Assembly (NCBI RefSeq): GCF_019021925.1
Contig: NZ_CP058990.1
Coordinates: 1,418,001-1,482,000 of the forward strand
Length of the DNA: 64,000 nucleotides
Reading direction: 5' to 3'
Source of the DNA: Cellulophaga sp. HaHaR_3_176
GTDB lineage: Bacteria > Bacteroidota > Bacteroidia > Flavobacteriales > Flavobacteriaceae
The notes beneath the pieces were generated by a model that did no database searches, was not told the origin of the DNA, and worked only from the letters and a program-made list of their open reading frames with translations. Below, piece by piece: positions 27,427 to 35,127 of the stretch. Positions within the stretch are counted from its first letter, which is position 1. Each line of letters begins with the position of its first letter. The translations under genes were made by a program, and so were the position numbers.

Positions 27427-28023
27427 TTATGGTGTTTGTAATTGAGGGATATCATTTAAAAAAAAGCAACCACTAAAATCGTCAATTGCCAAATTTTGCT
27501 GAAGTAATTTTATAAGTTCACCATATTGATTAACGTAAGTCTCTAATTGATTATCTGGTAGTTGATGTGTTCCCATAACAGCAAATGGTGGTAAATACTG
27601 CATACCACATAAATTTGCGGTCTGTTCAAAAGGACGTAAAAATTGACTAACCGTAAAACTATTGGTGCCAGATGAACAATATAAATCTCTAGAACCGCCA
27701 GTTGTAATTACATTTAAACATGTTTTATTATGTAATGCATCACCATTAGGGCCATATGCCCACCCAAATTCTAAAACCAGATCTAACCATTGTTTCATAA
27801 GTGGCGGACAGCTATACCAGTAAAATGGATGATGCCAAATGATAATGTCATGCTCCTCTAAAAGTTTTTTTTCGGCATCTACATCAATATGAAAATCAGG
27901 ATAAATCTCGTACAAATCACAAAATGTGACCCCTTCTATATTTTTAATCTGATTTACTAGGGCAGCATTTACTCTAGATTTTTCAAATTTAGGATGTGAA
28001 AATAAAACTAGTATTTTTTTCAT
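27427..28023 (-). CDS. NAD(P)H-dependent oxidoreductase, KefF/flavodoxin_2 family
   Basis: 198 residues with the flavodoxin-like fold: FSHPKFEKSRVN (FMN phosphate site), IIIWHHPFYWYSCPPLMKQW, and the isoalloxazine-contact loop TTGGSRDLY. It matches the quinone reductases and KefF-type ancillary proteins that bind and activate Kef antiporters. The antiporter gene begins 3 bp downstream, so the two are one transcription unit. A role in protection against electrophiles is inferred from that context. Confidence 0.9.
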   Translation of the reverse strand: MKKILVLFSHPKFEKSRVNAALVNQIKNIEGVTFCDLYEIYPDFHIDVDAEKKLLEEHDIIIWHHPFYWYSCPPLMKQWLDLVLEFGWAYGPNGDALHNKTCLNVITTGGSRDLYCSSGTNSFTVSQFLRPFEQTANLCGMQYLPPFAVMGTHQLPDNQLETYVNQYGELIKLLQQNLAIDDFSGCFFLNDIPQLQTP

Positions 28024-28252
28024 AATAGCAATTTAGCAGAAAATTGTTAACCTTAAAGAATATTTTATGTATTTGAATTTATAGAAGCTATTGTATATAG
28101 CAAATTTTTACTTTATATGGGTTTTAAGAACAACTCACTCATATTTAAAATTATATTTTTATGTATTAAGTCGATTTACAAATTTAAGGCTAAATGGGTT
28201 TGCCTTCAAGAATCCTTATCTTTACAAATTGAAATACATAGGATTAAAAAAT

Positions 28253-28822
28253 TTGAAACAAATAAAAACATACTTAGATCAAATAGCGACCATATCTAAT
28301 TTAGATTGGGAATTTTTCACATCAAAATTACAGCGTCGTGTTATCTCTAAAAAAAGCATATTTTTAAAAATTAACGAAATTGAAAATCATATTTCTTTTA
28401 TAGAATCTGGTGTAGTACGTTTATTTATTCCTAAAGAAAATCCTGAAAAAGAAATTACTTTTGGTTTCAGTTTTAAAAATCAGTTTATAAGTGCGTATGA
28501 TTCTTTTCTAACACAAAAGCCATCAGCATATCAAGTACAAGCACTTACTGACACTTGTTTGCTAAGCATAACTTATAGCGACTTACAAGATGTTTATGAA
28601 AATACACAAATAGGTAATTTAATTGGTCGGTTAACTGCTGAGCGCTTGTTTTTAATAAAGTCGAGACGAGAGCAAGATTTATTAAACCTTACCGCAGAAG
28701 ATCGTTATATGAAGCTTTTTAAAGAGCGGCCAGAGCTTTTAAAAGAGGTTCCATTAAAGTACATCAGTTCTTATATTGGGGTAACAGCTCAAGCTTTAAG
28801 TCGAATTAGAAAGCGTTTGTAA
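28253..28822 (+). CDS. Crp/Fnr-family transcription regulator
   Basis: The frame is open from 28091, but its first ~54 codons read as intergenic sequence. A TTG at 28253 gives a 189-residue protein, the usual length for flavobacterial members, so that start is preferred. A TATCTTTA element (28217-28224) just upstream agrees. A cyclic-nucleotide-binding-like domain lies at ~15-120 (SFIESGVVRLFIPKE) and a C-terminal helix-turn-helix at ~165-189 (YISSYIGVTAQALSRIRKRL). Most Bacteroidota members do not bind cAMP; the ligand is unknown. It is divergent from the Kef genes and 68 bp before the desaturase, and could control either. Confidence 0.8.
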   Translation: MKQIKTYLDQIATISNLDWEFFTSKLQRRVISKKSIFLKINEIENHISFIESGVVRLFIPKENPEKEITFGFSFKNQFISAYDSFLTQKPSAYQVQALTDTCLLSITYSDLQDVYENTQIGNLIGRLTAERLFLIKSRREQDLLNLTAEDRYMKLFKERPELLKEVPLKYISSYIGVTAQALSRIRKRL

Positions 28823-28847
28823 GTAGGTTTTTATTGATTTAGGTTCA

Positions 28848-28878
28848 TTGTTTAGCGTTCAAAGTCAAATTACCTTTG
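28848..28878 (+). promoter_or_regulatory. Promoter of the desaturase gene
   Basis: TTG (28848-28850), a 20-bp spacer, then TACCTTTG (28871-28878) match the Bacteroidota promoter pattern. The predicted transcript starts near 28884, only a few bases before ATG 28891, which excludes the TTG at 28876 as start codon. Confidence 0.7.
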
Positions 28879-28890
28879 CTAAAAAAAGTT

Positions 28891-29634
28891 ATGGCTATAG
28901 TCATTTTTGTTTTAGTGCTTTGGTATGGAGGGTTATTTTTTCAATCTTTCTTTTTACACCGTTACGCAGCACACCAAGTGTTTACCATGTCTAAAACTAT
29001 GGAGCGTATTACATTTGTTTTAACTTGGATTTTTCAAGGTTCTAGCTATTTAAGTGCTTATGGATATGGTGTTATGCACCGCATGCATCATGCATATACA
29101 GATACAGAAAACGACCCACACTCTCCATCACACGATCCTAATTTATTTGCAATGATGTGGAGAACAAAAAACATCTATCAAGATATCAATAAAGAACGTA
29201 TTGCTATAGATCAACGTTTTACCAAAAATGTACCACAATGGAAATCGTTTGATACTTTTGCTAGTTCTCGTTTTTCTAGATTATTGTGGATTACGCTTTA
29301 TATTCTATTTTTTGCATTTTTTGTGACTGCTGCTTGGCAATGGTTATTATTACCTATTACTTTTTTAATGGCACCTATACATGGTGTTATTATCAACTGG
29401 TTTGGTCATATTTACGGTTATGTAAATTTTCAGATGAAAAATACTAGTAAAAATCTATTCCGTTTTGATTTTTTAATGATGGGCGAAGGATACCATAACA
29501 ACCACCACAAACATGCTAGCAGAGCTAATTTTGGTGTAAAGTGGTATGAAGTTGATGTAACTTATGTAATTATTAAAATACTAAATGCTTTTGGTATTAT
29601 TCATTTAAAGCCTATTACAATTCAAGATAAATAG
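28891..29634 (+). CDS. Acyl-CoA (fatty acid) desaturase
   Basis: 247 residues with four or so membrane helices and the three histidine boxes of membrane desaturases: FLHRYAAH (~25), HRMHHAYTD (~68) and HNNHHKHA (~208). These bind the di-iron centre. The enzyme introduces a cis double bond into acyl-CoA or phospholipid chains, as in cold adaptation of membranes. The ATG at 28891 is chosen because the promoter overlaps the upstream TTG start. A terminator follows, shared with the convergent NAD operon. Confidence 0.9.
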   Translation: MAIVIFVLVLWYGGLFFQSFFLHRYAAHQVFTMSKTMERITFVLTWIFQGSSYLSAYGYGVMHRMHHAYTDTENDPHSPSHDPNLFAMMWRTKNIYQDINKERIAIDQRFTKNVPQWKSFDTFASSRFSRLLWITLYILFFAFFVTAAWQWLLLPITFLMAPIHGVIINWFGHIYGYVNFQMKNTSKNLFRFDFLMMGEGYHNNHHKHASRANFGVKWYEVDVTYVIIKILNAFGIIHLKPITIQDK

Positions 29635-29667
29635 TTATTCAAGGTTATAACTTAGTGGTATAAAAAC

Positions 29668-29702
29668 AAAAAAGGCTTCTAATTATTTAGAAGCCTTTTT
29701 TG
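29668..29702. terminator. Bidirectional terminator between desaturase and NAD operon
   Basis: A stem AAAAGGCTTCTAA / TTAGAAGCCTTTT with a 4-nt loop lies between two convergent transcription units, with an A tract and a T tract on either side. Confidence 0.88.
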
Positions 29703-29739
29703 TTACATTGTATGTATGTAGTGATTTTATGTTGAAAGA

Positions 29740-30507
29740 TTATTCAATACCATCTAATCGGTACTGAGTAACAAAATTATCCTCAATATTTTTATAGCTG
29801 TTAGTGCAATACACATGATCTATAGTTTCTTTTAATTCATCAAAACCGTAATTAAATTGTGCATGTGTTACATATAAAAAAACTTTTGATGCTCCTTGTT
29901 GTTTTAATGCCTCAGCTAAAAACTTAAATGTTCTACCACCATCTGCTAAATCATCTACAATCAAGCACTCTTTACCCTTAACATCACCTTGAATGCTTAT
30001 TTCAGGTGCACCATCTACTCTTACTTTATTTGACGGCACTAAATCTGCATTAAGCTTTTCAGCAATTTCATGTGTTGTTTTATATGCTCCGGCATCAGGA
30101 CTAACCAAAACAGGGCTACCTAATGATTTGAAGGTTTTTTCAACAAATTTAAAATGTGATAATTTTTCGGCGTTATTAATTAAAGCTAATGAAATTGGAC
30201 TATGAGGGTGCAGTATCGTTATTTTATCAAAATTCATCGCATTTATAAAATTTGCAATAACTTTTAAATCAAAAGACTCACCTTCATTAAAACGCCTATC
30301 TGAGCGTTGCCCAATTAAGCAAAAAATAGTGAGTTTTGCGATAGCCGTTTTGTTTAAAATATTTTTAGCATCCCAGGCTTCTTTTATAGCCGCAGCTCTA
30401 AATAAATCCTCATAACTGTTCCCTCTAATTGAAATATCTATATCGCCACTTTCTATAATTTGAGCAGCTACTTGGCCATCTTTAAATTTTTTTATGTTGT
30501 ATTTCAT
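29740..30507 (-). CDS. prs: Short ribose-phosphate pyrophosphokinase (PRPP synthetase)
   Basis: 255 residues, about 60 shorter than housekeeping Prs. Family motifs are retained: GQRSDRRFNEGESFDL, ITILHPHSP (ATP-side loop), and the PRPP-binding loop CLIVDDLADGGRTF (~185-198). It makes 5-phosphoribosyl-1-pyrophosphate from ribose-5-phosphate and ATP, the cosubstrate of the nicotinamide phosphoribosyltransferase encoded two genes upstream. Short Prs proteins paired with NadV also occur in some large phages. It is last in the NAD-salvage operon. A regulatory-site difference from the long enzyme is likely but not shown. Confidence 0.88.
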   Translation of the reverse strand: MKYNIKKFKDGQVAAQIIESGDIDISIRGNSYEDLFRAAAIKEAWDAKNILNKTAIAKLTIFCLIGQRSDRRFNEGESFDLKVIANFINAMNFDKITILHPHSPISLALINNAEKLSHFKFVEKTFKSLGSPVLVSPDAGAYKTTHEIAEKLNADLVPSNKVRVDGAPEISIQGDVKGKECLIVDDLADGGRTFKFLAEALKQQGASKVFLYVTHAQFNYGFDELKETIDHVYCTNSYKNIEDNFVTQYRLDGIE

Positions 30508-30588
30508 ATGCTAATTTTTACTCGATAATCGATATTAATAATTATAAAGCTTACCTCGAAATTTAAATCTTTTTTTTTAATAATGCCT

Positions 30589-31602
30589 CTAGAACTTCTC
30601 TTGAGGTTGTTTTCTATTAAACTTCTCTATTTCTTGTTTTAGTAAATCGTTTGAGCGACCGTAACTTACAATTTTAACATCCAAAAGTATATCCTTAAAT
30701 TTATCTAATGCTTTAAACAGAGAATCTAGTATCCAATCTAAATCATTACCAAATGCCCCACCACCTACTAAGGTCAAAAAAACACTATTTGATTTATTTT
30801 TTTTTAAGTTAATCATTGCGGAGTACAAAGTAGCCTCATAAGTAGCTTCTAAAATTATTCTCGCAAAATTCTCCCAATAAAATGATTCAATATTAGAATA
30901 TGCAACTGGTAATGCCGAACAATATATTTGTGATACAATTTGTTTTTTATCGTTAAGTGTTACTTCTGTATTCCATTGTATTCCTACTTTTAATTTATCT
31001 TTTAAAAACTCCCTTTGGTAATTTGTATAACCTCCAATTTGTTTATTAATAGCAAGAATACCTTCTTGATTCACTAATGCATAACCGTTAACCATCTTCC
31101 ATAATTGAAGCTCTTGGTTATTCAATTCCTCTCCAATACTATTTAAACAATCAATTTGATGTGTATCTGTTTGTCCGATTTGATTATTAACTAGAGCAAA
31201 ATAATTTCTGTAAATGGTACCAGCACCACAGGCTATTGCACACGCCGGACCTTGTGTAAAGTCGTTTTCGTAAATATCAATTCCCTCTTTTGGAGAAATT
31301 TTTGGACTAACCATTTCCAATAAATTAAACTGAGATGCTGCTTGAAATAGTGCATTTTCGTTTTTTGGGTCACAATGTAAATCTTGAATATTAGCTATAA
31401 CCTCTGATACCTTTATGTTACCAGAATTGTTATTCTTTAACTGCTGTTTTCTTAAATGTTCTAAGGAAACAACCTCTAATGTTCCGAATTGATAGGATTT
31501 ATTATTGACTTTAGAAATCATTTTCTGTCCATCAATTTTAATATTATCATGTACATTTTTAGATGATATTTCTTTAAACCCAGTCAATTCTTCGAACCAC
31601 AT
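30589..31602 (-). CDS. Unrecognised protein of the NAD-salvage operon
   Basis: 337 residues with no signal peptide or membrane segment, so cytosolic. I recognise no characterised family. Two segments look conserved: residues ~110-150, with TQGPACAIACGAGTIYRNY then IGQTDTHQIDCL, and a C-terminal strand-loop-helix LTLVGGGAFGNDLDWILDSL followed by LDVKIVSYG. The latter resembles the glycine-rich ADP-ribose-contacting loop of macro domains. The gene lies 9 bp downstream of nadV and 81 bp before prs, so it is co-transcribed with both. A role in sensing or processing NAD-derived ADP-ribose is inference from that context and the glycine loop. Confidence 0.7.
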   Translation of the reverse strand: MWFEELTGFKEISSKNVHDNIKIDGQKMISKVNNKSYQFGTLEVVSLEHLRKQQLKNNNSGNIKVSEVIANIQDLHCDPKNENALFQAASQFNLLEMVSPKISPKEGIDIYENDFTQGPACAIACGAGTIYRNYFALVNNQIGQTDTHQIDCLNSIGEELNNQELQLWKMVNGYALVNQEGILAINKQIGGYTNYQREFLKDKLKVGIQWNTEVTLNDKKQIVSQIYCSALPVAYSNIESFYWENFARIILEATYEATLYSAMINLKKNKSNSVFLTLVGGGAFGNDLDWILDSLFKALDKFKDILLDVKIVSYGRSNDLLKQEIEKFNRKQPQEKF

Positions 31603-31611
31603 AGCTATTTT

Positions 31612-33066
31612 TTAAAGATTTTTATTAATACGGTCTCTTATCTCTTGTAAATTCACTTGATTTACAAATTCTCCATTTTCATAAATCACTTGTAAAGCAC
31701 CTTCATTTTCTTGTTCAGGAGTCACTTGGTCAACCAAAACATACTCACCATCAACAGTATCTACTTTTATCAATCCTTTAGCAGATTTTTTAATGCCATC
31801 ATCAGTAATAGGATCTTTAAAAATTTCTCTTCGTTCACCATTTACCACTACAGAAGTAGCTTTCATAGCAAATCCAAAAGTATCTCTAGTATTAAATTGA
31901 TAGGTAAAAGAACCAATTCCTAAGACAACATTAGTAGTAGCAAAACCTTTATCACTCAAACGTTGACATATACTTTCTGCTCTTTCTGTTGTAATACTAT
32001 CACCATAAATTGCACCAATATGACCATCTAAAACTTTGAACCCTTGTGCATTTATAGAACCTCCAAAAATATCCCAAAGTAACTCGACTACACCTTTATC
32101 TTGTGCTGTTTTTGCACCTAAGTCTCTTGCTTCTCCACAAATAATATCAACAGGATCTCCACTATCGGGTCTAATAACCAATTTTCCATCTCTTGCTAAT
32201 ACTTCATCTTTTAGCTGTGGTAAATACTCTGTTAGTACTTTCCATAAATCCCAAGTATCACTTACTACAGATAATATACCACTAGGATAGGTGTTAATTA
32301 AAGATCTAAATGTACCTATTTCATCGTCTTTTGTACCTGCACACATTACAGAGTGTTCTGTAGCATTTACAGATCCAACAACAAAACCCTTAGCTTTATA
32401 ATATTTACGTAAACTGCTAATTACAGGTAATGTATCTGATCCTAAAAAAACTGAAGCATGGCCCATACCTGATGATATTGCACTCTGCAAACCACCCATT
32501 CCTCGCATCGAAAAATCGTGACCTTGAAAATCAATAAAAGCTAGATTGTCTTTATCTGTTAGTAAGGTCCAATTTTTAAAAATTCTCTTATATCTTAAAG
32601 CAATTGAAGCCGAAGTCATTGGTTGCCATAACATAGTAGATAAAATAGTTTCTAAAAAGTTAGTAATCCAATAGAATTTTTTATCAGTATTCACTACAGT
32701 TACCATAGGTATTCTAATTGGTACCTCTACCCCTTCAGGTAATGACTTTACTTTAATTGGTAAATATTGTAAATCATGTAAATCTTCATAATGTGTTACA
32801 TCATAGTCGGTACCTAAATACATAGATAACTCTTCTTTTACCTCATTACAAACTTCTGCTTTTGGCTTTGAGAAAAAATTATCATTAAAAAAATCATGCA
32901 ACCATTCAAATACATATTGTTGACCAAATGAAACAACCTTATCACAGCCTTTAGGTGCATACTTATTACTTCTTGGTGTCCAATTAGAATAAACTTCTTC
33001 TGTCCCTTTAGGGTATTGTTGGTGATGTCCAGTTTTGTAACCGTCAGTTAATAATAATCCATTCAT
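31612..33066 (-). CDS. nadV: Nicotinamide phosphoribosyltransferase
   Basis: 484 residues, the size of NadV/NAMPT enzymes. It begins with the substrate-binding TDGYKTGHHQQYP and carries HDFSMRGMGG, SVNATEHSVMCAG, and RPDSGDPVDIICGE (phosphate-binding loop). It converts nicotinamide and PRPP to nicotinamide mononucleotide, the first step of one-step NAD salvage. First gene of a three-gene operon with the unknown protein and prs, and preceded by the NrtR regulator. A predicted promoter with an overlapping inverted repeat lies ~140-185 bp upstream. Confidence 0.93.
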   Translation of the reverse strand: MNGLLLTDGYKTGHHQQYPKGTEEVYSNWTPRSNKYAPKGCDKVVSFGQQYVFEWLHDFFNDNFFSKPKAEVCNEVKEELSMYLGTDYDVTHYEDLHDLQYLPIKVKSLPEGVEVPIRIPMVTVVNTDKKFYWITNFLETILSTMLWQPMTSASIALRYKRIFKNWTLLTDKDNLAFIDFQGHDFSMRGMGGLQSAISSGMGHASVFLGSDTLPVISSLRKYYKAKGFVVGSVNATEHSVMCAGTKDDEIGTFRSLINTYPSGILSVVSDTWDLWKVLTEYLPQLKDEVLARDGKLVIRPDSGDPVDIICGEARDLGAKTAQDKGVVELLWDIFGGSINAQGFKVLDGHIGAIYGDSITTERAESICQRLSDKGFATTNVVLGIGSFTYQFNTRDTFGFAMKATSVVVNGERREIFKDPITDDGIKKSAKGLIKVDTVDGEYVLVDQVTPEQENEGALQVIYENGEFVNQVNLQEIRDRINKNL

Positions 33067-33202
33067 AATTATATTATTTGATGTTTAAATTTTAAAACCT
33101 TATTCAGGTCTGATTTATAATTACCTCTATTTTATATTAGAAAATTATAACGTTCATTACTTTTTTTTATTGGTAAATAATTTATCTAAGTAAAAACGCT
33201 AT

Positions 33203-33227
33203 TATTTGCGTAATTACTACGCAAATA
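33203..33227. promoter_or_regulatory. Predicted NrtR operator at the nadV promoter
   Basis: Perfect 10-bp arms TATTTGCGTA / TACGCAAATA are separated by 5 bp. The repeat overlaps the -7 element of the predicted nadV promoter, so a bound protein would block transcription. NrtR, encoded immediately upstream, is the obvious candidate. Confidence 0.75.
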
Positions 33228-33251
33228 TAAAACAACATTTTAAATCACCAA
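33222..33251 (-). promoter_or_regulatory. Promoter of the nadV operon
   Basis: On the reverse strand: TTG (33251-33249), a 19-bp spacer, then TATATTTG (33229-33222), a full match to the Bacteroidota promoter pattern. Confidence 0.7.
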
Positions 33252-33255
33252 GAAT

Positions 33256-33280
33256 AATTTGTGTTTATTTTACACAAATT
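33256..33280. repeat. Second inverted repeat upstream of the nadV promoter
   Basis: Perfect 9-bp arms AATTTGTGT / ACACAAATT with a 7-bp spacer lie 14 bp past the nrtR stop and 4 bp upstream of the nadV -33 element. No T run follows, which speaks against a terminator and for a second protein-binding site. Confidence 0.5.
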
Positions 33281-33294
33281 AGAATTTCAAATAA

Positions 33295-33969
33295 TTAAAT
33301 ATCGAATATTATACCTTCTTTTTTTAATATAAAATAACGTTTATTATTGAATTTAAAAAGGTTAGCTGGTCGTCCTGACCCTTTGGAGTATTTTTCATCT
33401 AACTCATCTAAAACATTAAGATTTAATATTTTTTTTCTAAAATTACGCCTATCAATAGGCCTTCCTAATAAAGTAGTATATAGTTTTTCTAAATCTGAAA
33501 AAGGAAACTTAACATCTAAAAGTTCAAAACCTATAGGTTCATATGTGATTTTTGCTTGTAAACGAGCGATAGCCATTTTTAAAATTTCAGCGTGATCAAA
33601 AGAAAGTTCTGGTAATGTTTCTATATTAAACCATTGTACTTCTTCAGCATCAGTAGATGCAAAAATTTTAAAAGCGCTTGGTTTTATTAATCCAAAATAG
33701 GCAACTGACACTACCCTACTCCTAGGGTCTCTTTTGGGTTCACCAAAAGTGTAAAGTTGTTCTAAATAATTAATTTTAATTCCTGTTTCTTCACTAAGTT
33801 CTCTTGCTACAGCTTGTTCTAGTGATTCATTATCTAAAACAAATCCACCAGGAATTGCCCATTGCCCTTTAAATGGCTCGTATTTTCTTTTTATAAGTAC
33901 AACCGAAATAGTACCTTCTTCATATCCGAAAACGACAGCATCTACTGAAAGTTTAATTGCTTGTTGCAT
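33295..33969 (-). CDS. nrtR: NrtR-family regulator (NUDIX domain plus winged helix)
   Basis: The frame opens at 34029, but ATG 33969 (MQQAIKLSVDAVVFGY) gives the normal N-terminus and a 224-residue protein. Residues ~10-145 form a NUDIX domain with an intact box (GG..E..., AVARELSEETGI). The C-terminal ~80 residues form the NrtR winged helix (LGRPIDRRNFRKKILNL, then SKGSGRPANLFKFN). NrtR represses NAD genes and is released by ADP-ribose-type ligands. Here the intact catalytic box leaves open real hydrolase activity. It lies upstream of nadV on the same strand, with the predicted operator between them. Confidence 0.87.
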   Translation of the reverse strand: MQQAIKLSVDAVVFGYEEGTISVVLIKRKYEPFKGQWAIPGGFVLDNESLEQAVARELSEETGIKINYLEQLYTFGEPKRDPRSRVVSVAYFGLIKPSAFKIFASTDAEEVQWFNIETLPELSFDHAEILKMAIARLQAKITYEPIGFELLDVKFPFSDLEKLYTTLLGRPIDRRNFRKKILNLNVLDELDEKYSKGSGRPANLFKFNNKRYFILKKEGIIFDI

Positions 33970-34196
33970 ACTATGCGTATTTTTAACGCTAAAGTAAAAA
34001 ATATAACTTACAACAGAACCTATTTCCAAAGCTATCCACTTTTAATTCTATTAACCCCTAAAATCATCAAAAAAGTATGTTTTTAACCTAAATATCATCA
34101 TTTTTAGTCCAAAATGAATAAAAAATTCAATATAATTAGGAATTATGGATAAAAAAATGTATAATAAGGAAGAGAAATATTAACTAAAACATATAC

Positions 34197-35057
34197 ATGA
34201 GGCAACTAAAGATCACGAAGCAAATTACAAACAGAGATACTAAATCATTAGAAAAGTATTTTCAAGAAATATCAAAAATAGATATGATTACCATTGATGA
34301 GGAAGTTGAAATGGCAAGAAAAATTCGCGAAGGAGATCAAGTTGCACTTAATACATTAGTAAACGCTAATCTACGTTTTGTAGTTTCTGTAGCAAAACAA
34401 TACCAAGGAAGTGGTTTAAGGCTTTCTGACTTAATTAATGAAGGTAATGTTGGCTTGGTTAAAGCCGCAAAACGTTTTGATGAAACAAGAGGTTTTAAAT
34501 TTATATCGTATGCTGTTTGGTGGATAAGACAAGCAATTTTACAAGCAATATCAGAACAATCACGTATGGTTCGTTTGCCTTTAAATAAAATTGGTGAGAT
34601 TAGTAAAATAAATAAAGTTTTTTCTTACTTAGAACAAAGTCTTCAGCGCCCACCTAGTGCTATTGAAATAGCTAGAGAGTTAGACATGAGCACGTCGCAA
34701 GTTAAGACTGCTATGAAAAACACAAGTAAGCATTTATCAATGGATGCCCCATTTGCTGAAGGAGAATCTTCAAATTTATACAATGTTGTTCAATCAAAAG
34801 AAGCGATGAGCCCCGATTCTAAAATGATGGAAGAATCACTTAGTTCTGATATAGGGCAACTACTAAAAACATTACCTAGTAGAGAGAGTGATATTATACG
34901 TTTATATTACGGCATTGGAGAAAAAGCGCCAATGAGTTTAACTGAAATTGGTGAGATTTTTGAAATTAGCAGAGAGCGAGTTAGACAAATTAGAGAAAAA
35001 GCGATTAGAATTTTACGTAAAAAATCGCAAAACGAAGTTTTAAAAGCATATTTATAA
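34197..35057 (+). CDS. Primary-type sigma-70 factor (RpoD/SigA group, short Bacteroidota form)
   Basis: 286 residues. Regions 1.2 (LEKYFQEISKIDMITIDEEV), 2 (FDETRGFKFISYAVWWIRQAI), 3 and 4 (SLTEIGEIFEISRERVRQIREKAI) are all present. The layout matches the housekeeping sigma of Bacteroidota, but several usually invariant positions look substituted compared with the RpoD I remember from this phylum (YQGSGLRLSDL, SQSRMVRL). It may be a second, group 2 sigma factor and not the essential one. The gene is monocistronic, with a clear terminator downstream. Confidence 0.85.
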   Translation: MRQLKITKQITNRDTKSLEKYFQEISKIDMITIDEEVEMARKIREGDQVALNTLVNANLRFVVSVAKQYQGSGLRLSDLINEGNVGLVKAAKRFDETRGFKFISYAVWWIRQAILQAISEQSRMVRLPLNKIGEISKINKVFSYLEQSLQRPPSAIEIARELDMSTSQVKTAMKNTSKHLSMDAPFAEGESSNLYNVVQSKEAMSPDSKMMEESLSSDIGQLLKTLPSRESDIIRLYYGIGEKAPMSLTEIGEIFEISRERVRQIREKAIRILRKKSQNEVLKAYL

Positions 35058-35084
35058 TAGACCAACATAATCATATATATAAAA

Positions 35085-35104
35085 ACCGACCCTTCAAGGT
35101 CGGT
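35085..35104. terminator. Terminator after the sigma factor gene
   Basis: ACCGACC / GGTCGGT stem with a 6-nt loop, an A tract before it and a nine-T run after it. The aldehyde dehydrogenase is convergent, so it probably works both ways. Confidence 0.88.
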
Positions 35105-35127
35105 TTTTTTTTATACTGTGTATTCAA

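Noticed and set aside
29740..33066. Prophage origin for the nadV-prs operon
   Set aside because: Phages carry similar pairs, but no phage genes are near, base use is like the neighbours, and an NrtR regulator with operator is chromosomal in type.
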